From: Rhabdaerophilum sp. SD176
Lineage (GTDB): Bacteria > Pseudomonadota > Alphaproteobacteria > Rhizobiales > Beijerinckiaceae
DNA length: 64,000 bases
Reading direction: 5' to 3'
NCBI RefSeq assembly: GCF_030143245.1
Contig: NZ_JARJNS010000006.1
Span: 248,001 to 312,000, forward strand
The position numbers and the translations under genes are program-made. Below are positions 58,341-64,000 of the stretch, piece by piece; position 1 is the stretch's first letter; each line of letters starts with the position of its first letter. The notes beneath the pieces were generated by a model that was not told the origin of the DNA, searched no databases, and worked only from the letters and a program-made list of their open reading frames with translations.

Positions 58341-59466
58341 CCTAATTGTTTTCGGCGAGGATTGGGGTGCCCATCCGAGTTCCACGCAGCACCTTATCCG
58401 CGCCATGCTGCCCGAGCGGCGCATCATCTGGGTGAATTCACTGGGCCTCCGCGCACCGCGTTTCTCCGCGAAGGATGGCGCCCGGCTGCTCCGGAAATTC
58501 GGGAGCCTCGTCGCCTCGACCTTCAGCCTTTCCGAGCCTTCGCCCGATGATGGCCTGAGGAAGCCGGATGTCATCATCTCGCCGGCGGCCATTCCCCTGC
58601 CCGGCAATCCGGCAGCGGCGGCCGTCACCCGCCGCATGGTGGCCCGCCAGGTGCGCCAGGCCATGGCCCGGCTCGGCATGAAGCGACCGGTTGTCTGGTC
58701 GTCGCTGCCAACCTCGGAACCACTGGTCGGGGCCTTCGACGAGCGGGCGCTGGTCTTCTATGCGGGCGATGATTTCAGCGCGCTCGACGGTGTCGACCAT
58801 GAGCCCGTGGTGGCGCTCGAACAGCGCCTCGTGGAAAAGGCGCAGCTCGTGCTTGCTGCCAGCCCGGAAATCGCCGGCCGGTTCCCGGAAAGCAAGACGA
58901 TGATCGTACCCCATGGCGTCGATATCGACCTTTTCGCCCGGCCCCAGCCCCGCCCGGATGACCTTCCGGACGGTCGTTCCATTGTCGGGTTCTATGGTTC
59001 GCTGTCGGGCTGGATCGATGTCGAGTTGCTGATCAAGGCAGCCAAGGCCCTGCCGGCCGTGAATTTCGTCTTCATCGGCCCGGTCAATACCGATACGCAA
59101 GGGCTGGAGGCCATTCCGAACGTCTTCCTGCTCGGCCCCAAGCCGCATGACCAGCTGCCGGCCTATGTCCAGCATTTCCGTGTTGCGATGCTGCCCTTCC
59201 GGGACACGCCGCAGATCCGGGCGTGCAATCCGCTGAAGCTGCGCGAGTACCTTGCCTCGGGCGTCGCGATCGCTTCGACGGATTTTCCCGCGCTGGAACC
59301 CTATCGCAGCCTGATCCATGTCGGGACCACGCCTGCTTCCTTCGTTGAGGCGATCCGCGAAGCCCTGAAGGATGGCGGACGCAAGACATTGCGGCAGCGC
59401 GCTGTGGCCAACGAGACCTGGCAACGGCGAGCCGAGGATCTCGCGGCGGTGATCGATCTGCTCTGA
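58330..59466 (+). CDS. Glycosyltransferase with GT-B fold (TuaH/GT1-4 like), 378 aa
   Basis: AHDLIVFGEDWGAHPSSTQHLIRAMLPERRIIWVNSLGLRAPR at the start and VFYAGDDFSALDGVDHEPVVALEQRLVEKAQLVLAASPEIAGRFPESKTMIVPHGVDIDLFARP in the middle match the family that begins with an HxxxxQ-type acceptor region. The donor domain has IVGFYGSLSGWIDVELLIKAAKALP and MLPFRDTPQIRACNPLKLREYLASGVAIASTDFPA. AAGGAG seven bases before ATG 58330 supports the start. It is the last gene of the glmS unit and is followed by a perfect 13-bp stem-loop. Confidence 0.9.
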   Translation: MAHDLIVFGEDWGAHPSSTQHLIRAMLPERRIIWVNSLGLRAPRFSAKDGARLLRKFGSLVASTFSLSEPSPDDGLRKPDVIISPAAIPLPGNPAAAAVTRRMVARQVRQAMARLGMKRPVVWSSLPTSEPLVGAFDERALVFYAGDDFSALDGVDHEPVVALEQRLVEKAQLVLAASPEIAGRFPESKTMIVPHGVDIDLFARPQPRPDDLPDGRSIVGFYGSLSGWIDVELLIKAAKALPAVNFVFIGPVNTDTQGLEAIPNVFLLGPKPHDQLPAYVQHFRVAMLPFRDTPQIRACNPLKLREYLASGVAIASTDFPALEPYRSLIHVGTTPASFVEAIREALKDGGRKTLRQRAVANETWQRRAEDLAAVIDLL

Positions 59467-59474
59467 CATTGCAA

Positions 59475-59506
59475 ATCGCGAGGCCGGCCTGTACCGGCCT
59501 CGCGAT
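59475..59506 (+). terminator. Perfect 13-bp stem-loop after the glmS unit
   Basis: ATCGCGAGGCCGG (59475-59487) and CCGGCCTCGCGAT (59494-59506) are exact complements around a 6-nt loop, 8 bp after the glycosyltransferase stop. No T-run follows, so it may stabilise the 3' end or work with Rho rather than act as a classical intrinsic terminator. Confidence 0.6.
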
Positions 59507-59599
59507 CCGGGCTTGCATTTCGCGAATTGAACGCTGCCATTCTTCCCCGTCACGTAGCGATTTCAATGCTTTACGACCCGAAAGAACAAAGCCGGGCTC

Positions 59600-59615
59600 T
59601 GGCATGAAACTTGGT
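59600..59615 (+). promoter_or_regulatory. Sigma-54-like promoter before the lipoprotein-Wzz unit
   Basis: TGGCATGAAACTTGGT has TGGCAT-N5-TTGGT: correct spacing with one change in the -12 box (GC to GG). It lies 34 bp before ATG 59649. Confidence 0.45.
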
Positions 59616-59648
59616 GGTTCCATGACAAGACTTCGTCAGGAGTACCCC

Positions 59649-60416
59649 ATGAAGATCCATCGCCTCACCCTCGGCCTTGCCCTGCTCCCTCTGATGGCGG
59701 GCTGTTCTGCCGTACTCCGCCCGGCCGGCGAGTTTCCGGCGCTTGCAGAGCCGATCGGGCAGCTGACCGCCCGGACCCAGGCCGCTGCACCGCCGGACGT
59801 GGCGCTGGAGCGTGCGCTTCAGGCCAAGGCCGCCGCCATGCTCGCCAAGCGCACACCCAGCCCTGCCGGATCACCCCTGCCCCAGCCGACGGCTCCCCTG
59901 CCGGTCGCCGGTGCACAGGCGGCGGCTCCACCCGCGGCGGCCAGACCCCCTGCTGCGCCCCTGCCGGGCGGAGCCGCCGGTCCTGCCCGCAAAGATGCCG
60001 TCTCGGCCATGCTGGCCCGGGCGCGTCAGATTTCGCCAAGCCCGGCGGCGAACCGGCCTGCCCTTGCCGAACCCCAGCCCGCGAAGATCCAGGCACGCCT
60101 CTCGGATCCGCTGCCGGCCAAAGCGGGCGCAGCGGCGACGATCATTTTCGCAACCGGCCGTGATGATCTCGATGGCGACGGCAACCGCGCGCTCGCCGAA
60201 CTCTCGCGCCGGACGGGGTTGGAAAGCGGCAGGAAACTCGTGCTCACGGCCGGCCTGTCCGGCACTGCTCCTGCCTGGGAAAGGCTGCAGCTGGCGAGCC
60301 GGCGGCTGGAGGTCGTTGCCCGGCATGTTCCTCCGCCCCTCGCCGTGGACCGGCGTTTCGACCCGGCGCTTGATGGCAATGTGATCAAGGTGACGATCGC
60401 GGGAGAGGGATCGTGA
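59649..60416 (+). CDS. Proline/alanine-rich lipoprotein, 255 aa
   Basis: The lipoprotein signal KIHRLTLGLALLPLMAGCSAV has lipobox MAGC. A long Ala/Pro-rich, probably extended linker (residues about 40-150) spans the periplasm. The C-terminal 100 residues (AAATIIFATGRDDLDGDGNRALAELSRRTGLESGRKLVLTAG...) have the strand-helix pattern of an OmpA/peptidoglycan-binding-like domain, but the core motif is not certain. AGGAG six bases before ATG 59649 fixes the start. The GTGA overlap with the Wzz gene suggests that the two work together in the cell envelope. Confidence 0.75.
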   Translation: MKIHRLTLGLALLPLMAGCSAVLRPAGEFPALAEPIGQLTARTQAAAPPDVALERALQAKAAAMLAKRTPSPAGSPLPQPTAPLPVAGAQAAAPPAAARPPAAPLPGGAAGPARKDAVSAMLARARQISPSPAANRPALAEPQPAKIQARLSDPLPAKAGAAATIIFATGRDDLDGDGNRALAELSRRTGLESGRKLVLTAGLSGTAPAWERLQLASRRLEVVARHVPPPLAVDRRFDPALDGNVIKVTIAGEGS

Positions 60417-61861
60417 TCCGTACTCCTTTCGAGGTCCTCGCGCTGCTGCTGGCTGCTGGCTGGCGCCGGCGCTATCTCATCTGCGTGCCGATCGTGGTCA
60501 TGCCATTCCTCGCGCTGGCGGGCGGCATGATTGCTCCCAAGCGCTACGAAGCCCGCACGACCCTGCTCGTGCAGGAGCCGGCCAAGCTCAATCCTTTCCT
60601 CAATGACCTCGCCGTCGGGACCAATGTGAAAGACCGCATGCCCGCGCTGTCGGCGCTGCTTCATTCCCAGCATGTCCTCGACAAGGTGCTGACCGATACC
60701 GGGCAGATCACAGAGTCGACCGCGCCCGCCGAGCGTCAGCACATGATCGCAACGCTTTCGGCGGCCATCTCCGTCAAGCTGACCGGATCGGACCTGATCG
60801 AGATCAAGATCAGCGGTCGCCGGCCTTCCGGGCTGCTGCAAAGCCTGACGGCTGTCACCAACCGCTTCATCGAGCGGCTGGTCTCGCCGGAACAGGGTGC
60901 GATTGTCGCGAGCCAGAACTTCCTCGAGATCCAGCTGGGCCAGCGGCGCGAAGCGCTTGCCAAGGCCGAACAGAATTTCGCGTCCTTCAAGGTCCGCAAT
61001 GCCGACAAGCTGCCCGCTCTTTATGCCGCCAACGTCACCCGGCTCGGCCAGTTGCAGCAGAAGCTGCAGGAGCGCGAGATGGAGCTGGCCACGGCGCAGG
61101 CCGGGTTCGAGGATATCAGGGGCCGGATCGCCGGGGCCAATCCCGTGATCGGCAAACTCGAGGACGAGATCGTTCGCCTGACCAGCGAACTGACGTCGCT
61201 TCGTTCCCGCTACACCGACGAGCACAGCGAGGTTCAGGGGGCAGAACGTCGGCTCAGGCGGATGCAGGCCGAGCGTGTCGCCCTTCTCGACGCCAGTTCG
61301 GCCCTGAAATCGATGGATCTCGACCGGCTCTGGCATATCGCAGCCAACATGGCGAGCGGTGACGAAGGCAAGCCACCAACCACCTTGCTGATGTCGCAGT
61401 TGCAACGTCTGCAGGACGCCCAGGCGCGGCGGGTGACGATCGAGAATGACGTGCAGGAGTTGCGCCGGATGATCGCGGACCTGCAGAAAACAATCGGCAC
61501 CTTCGCTCCGATCGAGCAGGAGCAGCAACATCTCGAGCGCGAGATCGCGGCCGCCCGGGACATGTATGACTCGTTGCTCAAGCGCAGCGAGATGGCCCGT
61601 GTCACCGGGGCGCTGGGGCGCTACGAGGCCCCGGAACGCATCAAGATCATCGATCCGCCCTCGGCACCGACAATCCCGGTCGGCCCGGGGCTGCTCATTT
61701 TCCTTCTGGCAGGGATTGTCGGCGGAATCGTGCTCGGGCTCGGGCTCGCAGCGATTACCGAATTCGCGGACCAGCGCCTGCGCTCGGAAGAGGACTTCAC
61801 GCGGGAATCGGGCCTGCCGGTCCTTGGGCGCGTTCCGCCAAAGACAGCCGCGATCTGGTAG
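60413..61861 (+). CDS. Wzz/GNVR chain-length determinant, 482 aa
   Basis: Membrane helices at residues about 22-42 and 435-460 flank a large periplasmic coiled-coil (about 160-400). Its N-terminal Wzz motif is RYLICVPIVVMPFLALAGGMIAPKRYEARTTLLVQEPAKLNPFLNDLAVG. The C-terminal P-rich segment is RYEAPERIKIIDPPSAPTIPVGPG before TM2. The GNVR-type region covers VQELRRMIADLQKTIGTFAPIEQEQQHLEREIAAARDMYDSLLKRSEMARV. It lacks a fused kinase, so it would pair with the CpsD-like protein at 47424. It starts with GTG 60413 overlapping the lipoprotein stop, and is convergent with the sigma-54 activator gene (3 bp gap). Confidence 0.92.
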   Translation: MIRTPFEVLALLLAAGWRRRYLICVPIVVMPFLALAGGMIAPKRYEARTTLLVQEPAKLNPFLNDLAVGTNVKDRMPALSALLHSQHVLDKVLTDTGQITESTAPAERQHMIATLSAAISVKLTGSDLIEIKISGRRPSGLLQSLTAVTNRFIERLVSPEQGAIVASQNFLEIQLGQRREALAKAEQNFASFKVRNADKLPALYAANVTRLGQLQQKLQEREMELATAQAGFEDIRGRIAGANPVIGKLEDEIVRLTSELTSLRSRYTDEHSEVQGAERRLRRMQAERVALLDASSALKSMDLDRLWHIAANMASGDEGKPPTTLLMSQLQRLQDAQARRVTIENDVQELRRMIADLQKTIGTFAPIEQEQQHLEREIAAARDMYDSLLKRSEMARVTGALGRYEAPERIKIIDPPSAPTIPVGPGLLIFLLAGIVGGIVLGLGLAAITEFADQRLRSEEDFTRESGLPVLGRVPPKTAAIW

Positions 61862-61864
61862 CGG

Positions 61865-63298
61865 TCAGGCCTCGCCGTTTTCCCAAGCCTGCAGCCGGCG
61901 ATAAAGTGTCGATGGCGCGACGTCCAGCGCAGCTGCCGCTCGGGGCACCGAGCCGCCGCAACGTGCGATGGCCGCCTCGATGGTGCGGCGGATCGTGGTT
62001 TCGAGCGGCTCGATCGGACCGTCGGCAGCATCCGCAACCGGTGCTGTGGCGACCATGGCGGGCATGACCGGCGTGGCAACCGGGCCCGATGTCAACACCG
62101 TCATCGGGCGCGGCGCGGACCAGGAAGGCAGCACCTCGCGCGGAAGATCCGACAGCTCCACGCCCGGACCCTGGCTGAGCACCACGATGTTCCGGATCAC
62201 ATTCTGGAGCTGCCGGACATTGCCGGGCCACGAATAGTTCCGGAAGGCCAGTTCAACTTCCGGGCTGAAGCCGGTGAAGACCTTGCCATCTTCCCTGGCG
62301 AAGCGGGCGAGGAAATCGCGCGCGATGAGCAGGACGTCATCCTCGCGCTCACGCAGAGGCGGCAATTCGACCGGCACGACATGCAGCCGGTAGAACAGGT
62401 CCTCGCGGAAGCGTCCGGCGGCGACTTCGGCCTGCGGATCACGGTTCGTGGCGCAGACGATCCGTATATCCACCGGCCGGACCTGATCCTCGCCCACCCG
62501 CTGGACCGTCATGGTCTGCAGGAAGCGCAGCATCTTGGCCTGGAGCGAAAGGTCCATCTCGCAGATCTCGTCCAGGAAAAGGGTGCCGCCATTGGCCTGC
62601 AGGACCGCGCCCTTGCGATCCGCGATGGCGCCGGTAAAGGCGCCCTTGGCATGGCCGAAAATCTCGCTTTCCAGCATGTCGCGCGGGATGGCGGCACAGT
62701 TGATCGCGACGAACGGGGCTTTGGCGCGCCGGCTCAGCCGGTGGAGTGCATCGGCGCAGAGTTCCTTCCCGGTGCCGCTTTCCCCGGTCACGAAGACCGT
62801 TGCGTTGGACGAGGCGGCGCTCTGGATGATGCGGTAGGTCGCCTGCATCGGCAGCGAGCGGCCGATAAAGCTGGCGAAGCGCTCGCGATCGAAGGATTCC
62901 GAAATGGCGGCAATGGTATTGGCGAGGCTGCGCCGCTCATGCGCGTTCCGCACCGTCACGCGGAGGCGATCGGGCGAGAAGGGCTTCATGACGAAATCGA
63001 AAGCGCCCTGCCGCATCGCCTCGACGGCGAGCTGGACGGAGCCCTGCGCCGTCATCATCACCACTTCGACCGGCATCTGCCTCTGCCGGACATGCTGGAG
63101 GATCTCGAGGCCGTTGCGGTCCGGCAGATTTACATCGACGAGCAGGACGGTGGGCAGGAATCCCTCGAGCCGGGCCAGTGCCTCGTCCGCCCGGGTGACG
63201 AGTTCAACCTGATGGTCATCGCCCAGCAGCATGGCCTTGTAGGCCTCGCCGAGAGAGGTTGAATCCTCGACGATCAGGACCTTCGCATTTTTCGACAA
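61865..63298 (-). CDS. Sigma-54-dependent response regulator (NtrC/PrsR-like), 477 aa
   Basis: The receiver domain (1-120) has LIVEDSTSLGEAY, LLVDVNLPDRNG and FVMKPFSPDRL. The AAA+ domain (about 135-375) has Walker A GESGTGKE, the GAFTGA sigma-54-contact loop in FGHAKGAFTGAIADRKG, Walker B GGTLFLDEI and the arginine finger region. A linker follows, then a C-terminal Fis-type HTH (CGGSVPRAAAALDVAPSTLYRRLQAW). TTG 63298 with AGGAG upstream gives the family-standard N-terminus; GTG 63322 is the alternative. The -24/-12 sites at 44466, 44622, 51672, 55744 and 59600 are probable targets (inference). It lies downstream of a hybrid kinase in the same direction. Confidence 0.93.
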   Translation of the reverse strand: MSKNAKVLIVEDSTSLGEAYKAMLLGDDHQVELVTRADEALARLEGFLPTVLLVDVNLPDRNGLEILQHVRQRQMPVEVVMMTAQGSVQLAVEAMRQGAFDFVMKPFSPDRLRVTVRNAHERRSLANTIAAISESFDRERFASFIGRSLPMQATYRIIQSAASSNATVFVTGESGTGKELCADALHRLSRRAKAPFVAINCAAIPRDMLESEIFGHAKGAFTGAIADRKGAVLQANGGTLFLDEICEMDLSLQAKMLRFLQTMTVQRVGEDQVRPVDIRIVCATNRDPQAEVAAGRFREDLFYRLHVVPVELPPLREREDDVLLIARDFLARFAREDGKVFTGFSPEVELAFRNYSWPGNVRQLQNVIRNIVVLSQGPGVELSDLPREVLPSWSAPRPMTVLTSGPVATPVMPAMVATAPVADAADGPIEPLETTIRRTIEAAIARCGGSVPRAAAALDVAPSTLYRRLQAWENGEA

Positions 63299-63411
63299 GA
63301 CCCGCCCTCTCCTCGCAATCACAGCCCTGTCTAGGACAAAAAGCTTGTGATTCCGTTGTCTGGGTCACCGCAATCCAGCACTGTCAGACGAGGCCTGCTT
63401 AAGGCAAGCCC

Positions 63412-64000
63412 TCAGGCGGCGAGGCGGTTCAGGCGTTCCTCGAGACCGACGAGGACCGCGCGGTTGACAGCTTCGAGTGCAGCGAGTTTTGCTTCCAGCT
63501 CGGCGGCCTCGGCAATCTCGACGGCGCTGGCGACCTGGCCGGCGCGGTAACTGTGATACTGACCGAGAATGCCGACCAGCTTGTGCGCGGCGCGGCGCAG
63601 CAGGACGTCATCTCCGGAAGCCCGGGCTGCCGCGATCCGCTCTGCTTCCTCGCGGATATTCTCGATCGCCGTTTCCAGCAACGGGCGAAAGACATCGGGC
63701 GTGCAGAGTGATTCCAGCTCGCCGAGCGGATCATGTTCGTCGTCATGCCAATCGATCGGCAGATGTGCCGGCGACGGAGCGACCAAAGTGGCCTCCTCCT
63801 CGGGCTCAGCCTCGCCCGCCTGGCGGCCGACAAGGCCCTGCGCAACGCGCTCCAGCAGGTCGTTCAGTTCGGCCGGCCGGATCGGCTTGGCCAGGTGATC
63901 GTCGAACCCTGCCTCGAAGGCTTTTTGCCGGTCGGTCTGGAAGGCCTGGGCAGAGAGCGCGACAGCGGGGATGCGGCCTGCCGGCTTGGGTAGCTCGCGC
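63412..64000 (-). CDS. Hybrid histidine kinase, C-terminal part (receiver and HPt; 5' end outside)
   Basis: Reading from the right edge, the frame gives the end of a receiver domain (ELPKPAGRIPAVALSAQAF, then HLAKPIRPAELNDLL with the conserved Lys). An acidic linker (EAEPEEEATL) follows, then an HPt domain with the phospho-acceptor His in RRAAHKLVGILGQYHSYRA. A stop is at 63412. The N-terminal sensor and kinase domains lie past the window. It is upstream of and co-directional with the sigma-54 activator, 113 bp away, so a phosphorelay to that regulator is likely. No promoter or terminator signal is clear in the gap. Confidence 0.88.
   Translation of the reverse strand, partial: RELPKPAGRIPAVALSAQAFQTDRQKAFEAGFDDHLAKPIRPAELNDLLERVAQGLVGRQAGEAEPEEEATLVAPSPAHLPIDWHDDEHDPLGELESLCTPDVFRPLLETAIENIREEAERIAAARASGDDVLLRRAAHKLVGILGQYHSYRAGQVASAVEIAEAAELEAKLAALEAVNRAVLVGLEERLNRLAA

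Noticed and set aside
41547-64000. An exosortase/PEP-CTERM type polysaccharide locus
   Set aside because: The PrsK/PrsR-like regulator pair suggested it, but no exosortase, PEP-CTERM sorting signal or PEP-CTERM-associated gene is seen.
1-64000. tRNA, rRNA or CRISPR arrays
   Set aside because: No cloverleaf-like gene, conserved rRNA segment or regularly spaced direct repeats were noticed on either strand; a covariance scan was not possible here.

Overview
The window is about 64 kb of GC-rich DNA carrying nearly wall-to-wall bacterial genes. Gene content points to a free-living Gram-negative alphaproteobacterium, though no marker gene fixes the genus: stacked importers with catabolic enzymes, TTT and phosphonate receptors, a HME-RND pump, OPX/Wzz polysaccharide export, an ECF42 sigma factor and an LMW-PTP-type arsenate reductase. 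There is no rRNA, tRNA, CRISPR array, transposase or integrase. Both ends cut through a gene: an amidohydrolase on the left and a hybrid histidine kinase on the right.

Region 1 (1-11.4 kb) is catabolic and accessory. A cytosine-deaminase-like amidohydrolase, an NTF2-fold protein, a GntR/FCD regulator and a NitT/TauT-type ABC importer form a likely regulon with matching operator-like motifs in both promoter gaps. A B12-binding radical SAM protein follows. Then come a ThDP enzyme and a TTT receptor, divergent from an IclR regulator. Region 2 (11.4-19 kb) holds a regulator/NIPSNAP/ABM-monooxygenase unit, a chemoreceptor, a MipA-like outer-membrane protein, an ArsR-SRPBCC pair, a GST and two gene remnants.

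Region 3 (19-26.2 kb) is phosphonate-type uptake plus arsenate resistance. phnDCEE sits behind a PHO box and has an intrinsic terminator between phnD and phnC. Next to it, GAPDH and ArsJ are divergent from an ArsR-arsenate reductase fusion. Region 4 (26-41.5 kb) has an HD-GYP protein, DUF3047, an ECF42/DGPF pair, a TetR/DUF4267 pair, a two-component system upstream of a heavy-metal RND pump, and a LprI-like protein. Two intergenic repeat types occur here in the same order around two unrelated genes.

Region 5 (41.5-64 kb) is an exopolysaccharide locus. It encodes a GT2-phosphoglycosyltransferase fusion, several glycosyltransferases, an OPX export protein, a Wzz-like protein, a flippase, a Wzy/ligase, GlmS and an acyltransferase. 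Regulators are embedded in it: a STAS protein, a HATPase-REC-SpoIIE protein, a CpsD-like protein without the P-loop lysine, and a sigma-54 activator next to a hybrid kinase. Sigma-54 type -24/-12 elements lie in front of most of its transcription units, so the locus looks like one RpoN-controlled regulon with a partner-switch module.
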